Source: Sphingomonas sp. AP4-R1
GTDB taxonomy: Bacteria > Pseudomonadota > Alphaproteobacteria > Sphingomonadales > Sphingomonadaceae
Assembly: GCF_013113735.1 (NCBI RefSeq)
Contig: NZ_CP053346.1
Span: forward strand, 4,292,001 to 4,356,000
Direction: 5' to 3'
DNA length: 64,000 nucleotides
The notes beneath the pieces were generated by a model. The model was not told the origin of the DNA, did no database searches, and saw only the letters and a list, made by a program, of their open reading frames with translations. The translations under genes were made by a program, and so were the position numbers. Positions 46,178 through 54,172 of the stretch are shown here, piece by piece (the stretch's first letter is position 1; each line of letters starts with the position of its first letter).

Positions 46178-48964
46178 CTACGCCGCGACCGGCTCCTGCG
46201 GCACATCGAAGCGCGGCCGTCCCAGCAGATAGCCCTGCGCCTCGTTGCATCCTTCCAGTCGCAGCCGCGTCAGCTGCGCCTCCGTCTCCACGCCTTCGGC
46301 CAACACCGGCATGTTCAGACTCGTCCCCAGCGCGATCACCGCGCGGATGATCGCGCGCGCCTGTTCGCTCTGGTCGGACTGGCGCACGAACGAGCGATCG
46401 ATCTTGATCTTGTCGAACGGGAAGGAATGGAGCGTCTCCAGCGACGAATAGCCGGTGCCGAAATCGTCGATCGCGATCGTCACGCCCAGCGCCTTGATCT
46501 GGCGGAGCATATGAAGCGCGGCGGCCTTGTCCGCGATGATGGCCGTCTCGGTGATCTCCAGTTCCAGCCGGCTGGGCGGCAGGCCCGTCTCCAGCAGGAT
46601 TTCGGCCAGCATCTTCGTCAGGTCGCGATCGGTGAACTGGACCGGCGAAAGATTGACCGCGACCCGATGCGGGTGCGACCAGCGCACCGCCTCGCGGCAG
46701 GCTTCGCGCAACACCCATTGGCCGATCTCGACGATGCTGCCGCTTTCCTCGGCCACGGGAATGAACTGCTCGGGCGAAATCCACCCGTCCACATTGTGGT
46801 GCCAGCGCAGCAGCGCTTCGTAGCCGGTGATCGCGCCCGTCGTCACCGAGCGCTGCACCTGATAGGCGAGCGACAATTCCTCGCGGGCGATCGCCTCGCG
46901 CAGATCCTTCGCCATCGCGCGCCGCGTGCGCGCCGTTTCGTCCATCCCATATTCGTAGCGGCAGACCTGCCCGCCGCGCGCCGCCTTCCCGCGATACATG
47001 GCGAGATCGGCATTGCCCAACACGTGTCCCCGCTCGATCCCGTCATCGGGAAAGACCGCGAAGCCCACGCTTCCCGCCGGTCGCAATTCCAGCCCGTCCA
47101 CCGCCACCGGGGTAGCGATCTGCTGGGCCAGGCGGTCCAGAAACTGCATCAATTCGGCCTCGTCCCCGAACGTACGGTAGGCGGCGAACTCGTCGCCGCC
47201 GAAGCGGGCGATGCACTCGCTCTCGCCCGCGATCGCCGCCATGCGCTCTCCAATGGCCTGCAACACGGCATCCCCCGTCGCGTGGCCGTGGGTGTCGTTG
47301 ATCTCCTTGAAGCCATCCAGATCGATCGCCACCACGCCCACTTTCAGGCCGGTCGCGCGCGCCTGCTCGATCGCATAATCGAGCTGCCCGTTGAAATTGA
47401 TCCGGTTCGGCAGCCCGGTCAGGCTGTCATGCATCGCCATATGCGCGATCCGGGCGGCGGAGCGATGCCGCTCGCTCACATCCTCGAACGTCGCGACGAA
47501 GCCGCCATCGGCGAGCGCCTGATAGACGACGTCGACGACGCTGCCGTCCTCGTAATTGATCGTCACGAGCCCGCCATGATCGGGCTGGGCCAGGCACGCG
47601 GACTTCCATTCCGCCCCGAGCAGGACCCGCTCCTCGCTGATCTCCACGCCGCTGCGCGCACGGAGCGAGAAGCGCATGACCTCCGCGAAGGACATGCCCT
47701 CCAGCGGCACGTCCGGCGCGATGCGATACATCGCGCGGAAGCGCGCATTCACCAGCGCCACGCAATCGGCGCTGTCGAACAGCACCAGGCCCTGATGCAT
47801 ATTGGTCAACGCGGCATCCAGCTTGGCCGTCAGCGCTTCCAGCCGGTCCTGATCTTCTTTCTGGCGGCTGATATCGCGCGTGATCTTGGCAAAGCCCACG
47901 ATCCCGCCCTGCTCGTCCAGCACGGTCTCGATCGTGACGTTCGCCCAGAAGCGGCTGCCGTCCTTGCGGTGGCGCCATCCTTCCGCCGTGAACTTGCCCG
48001 TCTCGCGCGCCTTTGCCAGCGCGCGCAGCGGCATGCCTGCGTCCCGATCCTCTGCCGAATAGAAGCTGGCGAAATTCAGCCCGATCGCTTCGGCCGAGGT
48101 GAAGCCCTTCAGGCGCGTGGCCCCCGCATTCCAGCTGACCACATGGCCATCCGGATCCAGCATATAGAGCGCGCAATCGGTGATGCCCTGCACGAAGATG
48201 CGGAATTCGCGCCCGCGCGTGCGGATCGCCGACAAAGCGGCGGTGTTGATGATCGCCGCTCCCGCGCCGACCAGCAGCACCGCCAGCGCGATCGCGCCGA
48301 TCGTCAGGCCCAGGCTGAGGGGCGACAGGAAATAGCTGTCCTGCGGTTCGCTGGGATCGGGAATGGCCGTCATCGCCGTCATGCCCGTGAAGTGCAGCGC
48401 CAGCACCGCCGTCATGAGGAAGCCGCTGGCGGCCATGCCGCTCCCCAGATCCCTCTGGCGAAGCGCCAGCATCAGGCCCGGCGTGCAGAAACAGATCCCG
48501 AACAGGATCGAGAGCGCGATGCGGATCGGCCGCCATTCGAAGTGACCGCGAAACTCCATCGCATTCATGCCGGTATAGTGCATCGCGCCGATCCCGGTGC
48601 CGAACACCACGGCGCCCGTGATCAGCGCGGCCGGCGCGGCGCCGCCCCTCGAGACGATCGCGAAGCCCACCGTCGTCATACCGATCGCGCAGGCCAGCGA
48701 GAGTGTGGTGAGGACGAGATCATATCCCACCACGGCGACGCCGCTGTTATAACCGAGCATCGCGACGAAGTGGGTACACCAGATACCGAAACCGGTGGTG
48801 ATCCCCGCGACATATTGCCAGCGGAGATCCATGCGGCGGTTTTCGCCGCGTTGCTGGCGCAGGATCGTCACGGCGCCGAGGCAGGCGAGGCCGCAGATCA
48901 GGCCGGCCAGGAGAACCAGCCGCCAATCATGCTGATGCCACGCACATTGCCACACGCTAATCAC
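46178..48964 (-). CDS. MHYT-PAS-GGDEF-EAL c-di-GMP signalling protein
   Basis: A 928-residue inner-membrane protein. About seven N-terminal spans carry the three MHYT motifs (THFVAML, MHYTGMNAM, LHFTGMTAM), thought to bind a metal and sense a diatomic gas. Then come two PAS domains (residues about 260-385 and 390-510), GGDEF (DSLTGLPNRINF, FGGDEF) and EAL (YEALLRWHH, NLSPVQF, ELEITETAII, IDDFGTGYSSL, AEGVET), all with catalytic boxes retained, so both synthesis and hydrolysis of c-di-GMP are possible. The I-site is absent. GTG start with gggga upstream. Confidence 0.93.
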   Translation of the reverse strand: MISVWQCAWHQHDWRLVLLAGLICGLACLGAVTILRQQRGENRRMDLRWQYVAGITTGFGIWCTHFVAMLGYNSGVAVVGYDLVLTTLSLACAIGMTTVGFAIVSRGGAAPAALITGAVVFGTGIGAMHYTGMNAMEFRGHFEWRPIRIALSILFGICFCTPGLMLALRQRDLGSGMAASGFLMTAVLALHFTGMTAMTAIPDPSEPQDSYFLSPLSLGLTIGAIALAVLLVGAGAAIINTAALSAIRTRGREFRIFVQGITDCALYMLDPDGHVVSWNAGATRLKGFTSAEAIGLNFASFYSAEDRDAGMPLRALAKARETGKFTAEGWRHRKDGSRFWANVTIETVLDEQGGIVGFAKITRDISRQKEDQDRLEALTAKLDAALTNMHQGLVLFDSADCVALVNARFRAMYRIAPDVPLEGMSFAEVMRFSLRARSGVEISEERVLLGAEWKSACLAQPDHGGLVTINYEDGSVVDVVYQALADGGFVATFEDVSERHRSAARIAHMAMHDSLTGLPNRINFNGQLDYAIEQARATGLKVGVVAIDLDGFKEINDTHGHATGDAVLQAIGERMAAIAGESECIARFGGDEFAAYRTFGDEAELMQFLDRLAQQIATPVAVDGLELRPAGSVGFAVFPDDGIERGHVLGNADLAMYRGKAARGGQVCRYEYGMDETARTRRAMAKDLREAIAREELSLAYQVQRSVTTGAITGYEALLRWHHNVDGWISPEQFIPVAEESGSIVEIGQWVLREACREAVRWSHPHRVAVNLSPVQFTDRDLTKMLAEILLETGLPPSRLELEITETAIIADKAAALHMLRQIKALGVTIAIDDFGTGYSSLETLHSFPFDKIKIDRSFVRQSDQSEQARAIIRAVIALGTSLNMPVLAEGVETEAQLTRLRLEGCNEAQGYLLGRPRFDVPQEPVAA

Positions 48965-49032
48965 GACGATGTCCCCGCGTCGCCGCTCGCCCTTGGAAAA
49001 AACGGGACAAAACGGCGCACTCGATCCGGCCT

Positions 49033-49058
49033 AACGGAACGATAGTTCCCTTTCCGTT
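49033..49058. promoter_or_regulatory. Nested inverted repeat in a divergent intergenic region
   Basis: ggaac-gata-gttcc lies inside a wider aacgga...tccgtt pair, in the 270-base gap between the divergent MHYT-GGDEF-EAL and RNA methyltransferase genes. An AT-rich patch (aaaaaattgtaaaaaatcg) follows at about 49081. It may be an operator; no regulator is known. Confidence 0.35.
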
Positions 49059-49234
49059 AACGAAAGGCCTGCTCCAACCCAAAAAATTGTAAAAAATCGT
49101 TTCGGATGAGATGCTTCCCACCATCCCCCGAATTTGGTCCTTTTCGGGGGAATCGTCCCGAGCGGACGCGTGAGAGCAGGTTAAGCCTTTTTGCCCGCAT
49201 CGACGCTGCGTTTCCGGCCCGCTAGAGCAGCGCC

Positions 49235-50053
49235 ATGCCGCGTGAGATCACCGCTTATTCCAACCCGCTCGTGAAGCGGATCCGCAACCTGCGCGACAAG
49301 AAGCATCGCCGCGAGGAAGGTCTGTTCCTCGCCGAGGGGCTTCGCATCCTGGCCGAGGCCGAGGAGACGGGCGTGCTGCCGCTCTGGCTGTTCTTCGCCG
49401 CGGACGGCGCCGGCCATCCGATCGTCCGCCGGCTGGTCGCCAAGGTGGAGGCGGCGGGCGGCGAAGCGATCGAGACGACGCGCGACATCCTCCACAAACT
49501 GTCCGGCAAGGAGAATCCGCAGACCGTGATCGGCGTCTATCGCCAGCCGGAAACCGGGCTGGAGCGGATCGATCGCGCCGCGTCCCCCATCTGGCTGGTC
49601 GCGCAGGCGATGCGCGATCCGGGCAATCTCGGCACGATGCTGCGGACGGGCGACGCGGTTGGCGCGGGCGGGCTGATCCTGATCGACGACACGGTCGATC
49701 CCTTTTCGGTGGAGGCCGTGCGCGCGAGCATGGGCGCGCTCTTCACGCAGCGTATCGCGCAGGCGCGCTGGCCGGAGTTCCTCGCCTGGCTGCGTTCGGG
49801 GCCGGGCCTGCTCGTGGCGACGCACCTGGAAGCCAGCGTCGATTATCGCGTGCCCGATTATTCCGCGCCCACCTTCCTGCTGATCGGCAACGAGGCGCAG
49901 GGCCTGCCCGCCGATTATGCGGCGGCGGCGGACGTGCGCGTGAAGATCCCGATGCGCGGCCGCGCGGACAGTCTGAACGCCGCCGTCGCCTGCGCGGTCA
50001 TGGCCTATGAGGTCCTGGGCCGGATCGAGGGCATCCGTCCGCAAATCGGCTGA
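49235..50053 (+). CDS. TrmH/SpoU-family RNA methyltransferase
   Basis: A 272-residue SPOUT methyltransferase using S-adenosylmethionine to 2'-O-methylate rRNA or tRNA. The N-terminal substrate-binding domain (YSNPLVKRIRNLRDKKHRREEGLFLAEG-type) precedes the knotted catalytic domain with AQAMRDPGNLGTMLRTGDAVG, LLIGNEAQGLP and the final RADSLNAAVACAVMAYE. Target nucleotide is not deducible. Full length. Confidence 0.93.
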   Translation: MPREITAYSNPLVKRIRNLRDKKHRREEGLFLAEGLRILAEAEETGVLPLWLFFAADGAGHPIVRRLVAKVEAAGGEAIETTRDILHKLSGKENPQTVIGVYRQPETGLERIDRAASPIWLVAQAMRDPGNLGTMLRTGDAVGAGGLILIDDTVDPFSVEAVRASMGALFTQRIAQARWPEFLAWLRSGPGLLVATHLEASVDYRVPDYSAPTFLLIGNEAQGLPADYAAAADVRVKIPMRGRADSLNAAVACAVMAYEVLGRIEGIRPQIG

Positions 50054-50179
50054 TTATCGCCGATGGCGCGACGATAGGCCCATTGAGGCCGTAACGACCT
50101 GCCAAGCGCTTGAAAATCCTTCGGGAAAGATGCGGATGGGCGCCCGCCGTTAACGGTTACGAAGGATTCTTGCGGCACA

Positions 50180-51454
50180 GTGCGCATCATGCCGCTCTTG
50201 GCCACCTTGCCGCACGAACGCGATCGAAACGCGCTGGCGCTGTTCGAGATCGTACGATTCGAAGCCCTCAAGCGCACGGTCGGCTATGCGGCCGCCGCCA
50301 ATCTGCTGATCACGCTGGCCGATCGGGTGAGCCTGTTGCCGCATTGCCGCTCCGCGCGCGGCGACCGGCATTATGTCGAGGTCAGCCTGTGCTGCCCGCC
50401 GGAGGCCGACCTCCGCGCCGTGCTGGAAGAAATGGCCTCCGCGATCAGCGGCCCGATCGATATCGATGGCTACGAATTCAATCTCGGCGTGCGGATGGGC
50501 GCGGCCGAGCGGCATGAGGGCGAGGATCAGGTCGCGCTGTTTGGCCGCGCCGAACGGGCATTGGCCCGCGCGAACGAGCGCCGCACGTCGATCATCATCG
50601 CCGCGCCCGAAGACGAATCCGCCTTCGCCAGCCGCCTCGTGCTGATGCGCGGGCTGCAGGAGGCGATCCGCGAGGATCAATTGGAGCTGCACTATCAGCC
50701 CAAGGTGATGGCGCGGTCCGGCGAGACCGCCGCGCTGGAAGCCCTGGTCCGCTGGAACCACCCGACCGAGGGCATGATCCCGCCCGATCGCTTCATCGGC
50801 CTGGCCGAGGAAACCGGCGACATCAACAAGCTCACCGAATGGGTGATCCGCCGCGCGATCTCCGATCAGGGGCGCCTGCTGGAGATGGGCCACAAACTGC
50901 CCATCGACGTGAACATTTCCGGCGTGATGATCGCGGATCCCGATTTCGCCTGGGATACGCTGATGCTGTTCACCGCCGTGAAGGGCGAGATCGGCTTCGA
51001 GATCACCGAGACGGCGATGATCGCCGATCCGGCCCGCGCGCTGGAAAATCTCCGCACGATCGCGGATGCCGGCATCAAGCTCGCCATCGACGATTATGGC
51101 TCGGGCTTCTCCTCGCTCGCTTATCTGCAGCAATTGCCGGTCAGCGAACTGAAGATCGACAAGATCTTCATCTCGCGCCTCGCCAGCGGCCAGCGCGATC
51201 CCCTGCTCGTCCGCTCGACGATCGAGCTCGCCCATGCGCTGGAGATGAAGGTCACCGCCGAAGGCGTGGACTCGCCCGAGGCGCTGGCGCTGCTGCAGGT
51301 GATGGGCTGCGACATGCTGCAGGGCTTCTATCTGTCCCGCCCGCTGCCCTTCGATCGCCTCGTCTCCTATCTGGAAACGGAGAGCGCGCGCACGCAGGAG
51401 CAGCTCGCCAATCCCCATCGCGGGCTGCGCGCGCGGCTGGCTCGCGCGAATTAG
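50180..51454 (+). CDS. EAL-domain c-di-GMP phosphodiesterase with degenerate GGDEF
   Basis: A 424-residue cytoplasmic protein. The first 150 residues look like a GGDEF domain that has lost its signature (GDRHYVEVSLCC where GGDEF should be). The EAL domain (about 155-410) has its catalytic boxes: LEALVRWNHP, NISG, FEITETAM, IDDYGSGFSSLAYL, KIDKIFI and TAEGVDS, so c-di-GMP hydrolysis to pGpG is likely. GTG at 50180 is placed 13 bases after aagga; ATG at 50189 is the alternative. Confidence 0.9.
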   Translation: MRIMPLLATLPHERDRNALALFEIVRFEALKRTVGYAAAANLLITLADRVSLLPHCRSARGDRHYVEVSLCCPPEADLRAVLEEMASAISGPIDIDGYEFNLGVRMGAAERHEGEDQVALFGRAERALARANERRTSIIIAAPEDESAFASRLVLMRGLQEAIREDQLELHYQPKVMARSGETAALEALVRWNHPTEGMIPPDRFIGLAEETGDINKLTEWVIRRAISDQGRLLEMGHKLPIDVNISGVMIADPDFAWDTLMLFTAVKGEIGFEITETAMIADPARALENLRTIADAGIKLAIDDYGSGFSSLAYLQQLPVSELKIDKIFISRLASGQRDPLLVRSTIELAHALEMKVTAEGVDSPEALALLQVMGCDMLQGFYLSRPLPFDRLVSYLETESARTQEQLANPHRGLRARLARAN

Positions 51455-51583
51455 TAGATAACCGCCATTTAATCGTTTCGCGCAACGAACCATCAAATCT
51501 TCGGGGCCAAAGCGGAGGCGACAGGGGTCGCCGTCCAAGACGGCGCGTTTGTACGCGCCCACTGGCTTCTGAGGCATAAAGCG

Positions 51584-51970
51584 ATGCGGATCCTTTACGT
51601 CGAAGACGATGCGATGAACCGGCGGGTGGTGCGCGACATGTTCGCCAGCCTGGGCATGGACCTCGACGAGGCGCCGGACGTGGCCACCGGCCTCAGGATG
51701 GTGGACGCGGAGCATTTCGATGCGATCGTCACCGATCTGATGATGCCGGAAGCGGACGGGCTGGACCTGATCGGCGCGATCCGCAGGCGCGCCGATCTGG
51801 GCGCCTCGGTGCCGATCCTCGTTCTCACCGCCGACACCTCCGATGTCGCGCGCGAAAATTGCCTGCGCGGCGGCGCGAACGACGTGATGACCAAGCCGGT
51901 CGGCCTCGCCACCCTGGTCGAGCGGCTCGGTCGCGCCATCGCCGCCTCGGACAGCGCGACGTTCAGCTGA
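51584..51970 (+). CDS. Single-domain response regulator
   Basis: A 128-residue stand-alone receiver (CheY/DivK-like) with acidic pair VEDD, phospho-acceptor Asp51 (AIVTDLMMPEADG), LTADTS and KPVG. It has no output domain and must act by protein contact or as a relay element. Its N-terminus (VEDDAMNRRVVRDM) is almost identical to that of the convergent regulator at 52031. Confidence 0.92.
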   Translation: MRILYVEDDAMNRRVVRDMFASLGMDLDEAPDVATGLRMVDAEHFDAIVTDLMMPEADGLDLIGAIRRRADLGASVPILVLTADTSDVARENCLRGGANDVMTKPVGLATLVERLGRAIAASDSATFS

Positions 51971-51986
51971 ATTGAATCCGGGAAAA

Positions 51987-52009
51987 GGGCGATCCGGCCG
52001 GGATCGCCC
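51987..52009. terminator. Hairpin between convergent response regulator genes
   Basis: A perfect 9-bp stem gggcgatcc/ggatcgccc with a 5-base loop, 17 bases after the stop of the first regulator. No T run follows. It is immediately followed by a 13-base direct repeat gcagtcagatcat. Confidence 0.45.
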
Positions 52010-52030
52010 CGTGCAGTCAGATCATCGCAG

Positions 52031-52420
52031 TCAGATCATCAGGTCGCCATTGGCGGCCAGCGTATCGCCCAGCGCATCGAACAGGGCCTCCATCGCCACC
52101 GGCTTGCCCAGCACCTCGTTGGCGCCATGCGCGAGACAATCGGCGCGCAGATCGAAGCGCGTATCGGCGGTGATGACGATGATCGGGGTTCTGGCCTTGT
52201 CGTCGGGCCGGGCGCGGATGTGCCGGACGGCGGTGAGCCCGTCCATGCCCGGCATCCGCAAGTCCATCAGGATCGCGTCAAACCGGTCGATCTCGATCAT
52301 CTGCAGGCCGGTTTCGGCATCGGCGGCTTCTTCCATCATGACGCCGACGATCGTGAGCATGTCCTTCACGACCCGCCGGTTCATCGCATCGTCTTCGACG
52401 AAGAGCACACGCATACGCAT
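52031..52420 (-). CDS. Single-domain response regulator, paralogue of 51584
   Basis: A 129-residue receiver with VEDD, Asp53 (AILMDLRMPGMDG), ITADTR and KPVA. The shared N-terminus VEDDAMNRRVV(R/K)DM and length indicate duplication with the gene at 51584. An internal ATG two codons later would give MRVLFVEDD, matching the paralogue's start better. The histidine kinase gene lies upstream on the same strand, about 95 bases away, and may be its partner. Confidence 0.92.
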   Translation of the reverse strand: MRMRVLFVEDDAMNRRVVKDMLTIVGVMMEEAADAETGLQMIEIDRFDAILMDLRMPGMDGLTAVRHIRARPDDKARTPIIVITADTRFDLRADCLAHGANEVLGKPVAMEALFDALGDTLAANGDLMI

Positions 52421-52515
52421 ATCCCACCAACCCCTGTGATCGGTAGGCCGTTAGGGTAAAGAAACGATTACCCATCAGCGGGCGTCGATCGGCGGGAAGA
52501 AAGCGCCCTGCGCGG

Positions 52516-53904
52516 TCAGGCCGGCTCGCGGAATTTCAGCCCGAGCCGGGCGACGATATCCTTCACCGCGACGGGCTTGGCGACAAGGGCCCCCACGTCC
52601 AGCGCGGCCAGATCCTCCGCCGTCAATCCCGACGAGGGGGTGTAGAGCAGCATCAGGAACAGCCCGGCCGCCCGCGCGCAGGCCGTGACCTGGCCGATCG
52701 CGATCAGCGGATCGGGATCCTCCAGGAAAGGATCGGCGTGGAACAGCACCCGCCCGATCCCGCCGCCGGCGATGCAGGCGCACGCCGCCTCCGCGCTGTC
52801 CACGAACCGCACCGTCATGCCCTGATCCTCCAGCGCCTTGGCGATGATGCGCTGGACGAGCGGATTCAGCCCGACGACAAGCACCCCGCTCGCCTCCGCC
52901 CCGGTGTCCGGCGTTCCCTTTGCCGCGATCCGCATGTCCGTCTCGATCGGGGCTTCCATTGTCCGCATCGGCATGTCGATGCGGAAGGCGGAACCCCGCC
53001 CCTCCGTGCTTTGCACCGAGATGGATCCCCCCATCGCGGTCGCCAGCTGCCGGCAGATGGCCAGGCCGAGCCCCGTTCCGCCGATCTCGCGCGCCGGTTC
53101 GCCCCCAACGCGGTGGAAGCGCTCGAAGATCGCGGCCTGCTCGTCGACGGGAATGCCGATGCCCGTGTCGGTCACGACAATGACGAGCCGGTCCTCCTCC
53201 ATCCGCGCCGAAAGCCCGACCGATCCGGTCGGCGTATATTTCACCGCGTTGGAAAGAAGATTGAACAGGATCTGCCGGAGCCGCGCCTCATCTCCCAGCA
53301 GGCAGGCGGGCAGCGGCGCCACGTCGATCGCATAGCCCAGCCCCTTCGTCTCGGCGGGCGTACGCCAGAAGCGCACAGCCTCGTCGATCAGATGCGCGGG
53401 ATCGAACGGAGCGAGCCCGATTTCGGGGCTGCCATTTTCGATCCGCGCCCGATCGAGAATCTCGTCGACCAGCGCGCGCATCGTCTCGCCCGCGCCGTGC
53501 AGGATCTCGATCCGCTCCTTCACCTCGGCCCCGATCCGGTGATCGGCCAGCATCACCTGCGTCATGCCGAGAATGCCGTTCAGCGGCGTCCGTATCTCGT
53601 GGCTGCTCGTCGCCAGCAATTCGCTCCGCGCGCGCAGCGCCGCGGCCAGCCGCGCATTGCTCTCGCTCAGGCGCTGGTTGGTACGATGCGCCTCGGCGTA
53701 ACGGCGACGGAGCGAGACGATCGTGCCGGTCAGCGCCAGCAGCAGAGCGCATCCCGCCACCAGCGCCGCGGTGAGAAGCAGCAGCTGGAGACGCGCCTCC
53801 GAACCCGGCGACACGCGATCGGCAGCGATCGTTCCGGCCCGCACGGCCGGAGCGATGATGCCCGATAAGAACGACGTCGCAATCGCGAGAATGACGGAAC
53901 GCAA
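52516..53904 (-). CDS. Membrane histidine kinase with degenerate receiver domain
   Basis: About 462 residues. Two N-terminal membrane spans (VILAIATSFLSGIIAP and LLLLTAALVAGCALLLALTG) flank a very short external loop. HisKA has His102 (ATSSHEIRTPLNGILG), the ATPase domain LRQILFNLLSNAVKYTP, DTGIGIP and GTGLGLAICRQLATAMGG. The C-terminal 130 residues look like a receiver that has lost its acidic pair (VLVVGLNPLVQR in place of VLVVDDN) and phospho-acceptor, but keeps the late Lys in AKPVAV. The TTG at 53902-53904 is chosen because AAAGGAG lies 8 bases upstream. Confidence 0.87.
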   Translation of the reverse strand: MRSVILAIATSFLSGIIAPAVRAGTIAADRVSPGSEARLQLLLLTAALVAGCALLLALTGTIVSLRRRYAEAHRTNQRLSESNARLAAALRARSELLATSSHEIRTPLNGILGMTQVMLADHRIGAEVKERIEILHGAGETMRALVDEILDRARIENGSPEIGLAPFDPAHLIDEAVRFWRTPAETKGLGYAIDVAPLPACLLGDEARLRQILFNLLSNAVKYTPTGSVGLSARMEEDRLVIVVTDTGIGIPVDEQAAIFERFHRVGGEPAREIGGTGLGLAICRQLATAMGGSISVQSTEGRGSAFRIDMPMRTMEAPIETDMRIAAKGTPDTGAEASGVLVVGLNPLVQRIIAKALEDQGMTVRFVDSAEAACACIAGGGIGRVLFHADPFLEDPDPLIAIGQVTACARAAGLFLMLLYTPSSGLTAEDLAALDVGALVAKPVAVKDIVARLGLKFREPA

Positions 53905-54053
53905 ACTGGAGGCTCCTTTGGCCAATTGCCTACGGGATCAGGGCTAACGGGACGCTAAAGGCCCGGCCCGAAATACGGGGGAAAATGCCGCCTGGTTTCG
54001 ATACCGAACCAAAACCGATCGAATGCGACATGTGGAAACACAGCTGACCGAAT

Positions 54054-54069
54054 ATTACGGCACCGTAAT
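54054..54069 (+). promoter_or_regulatory. Palindrome upstream of the autotransporter gene
   Basis: A perfect 7-bp dyad attacgg-ca-ccgtaat, about 105 bases before the autotransporter ATG. It is followed by related strings ttctcgcaaagtc, gtctgcgaaac and ttcacgcaaagc. A repressor or activator site is plausible. Confidence 0.4.
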
Positions 54070-54172
54070 CCGGCGGCCACAAGCGCGTCTTGCGGCCATT
54101 CTCGCAAAGTCTGCGAAACATTCACGCAAAGCGCTCACGGCACCCAGCCCGTCTTCCAAGACGAGGATCTTC

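Noticed and set aside
46178..48964. Gas-sensor function for the MHYT protein as a firm call
   Set aside because: Only inferred from the motif; no biochemical certainty for the family, so kept as a suggestion.
49036..49058. EcfG-type general stress promoter (GGAAC ... GTT)
   Set aside because: The distance from ggaac to gtt is 15 bases, shorter than the spacing I know for EcfG promoters; recorded only as an inverted repeat.
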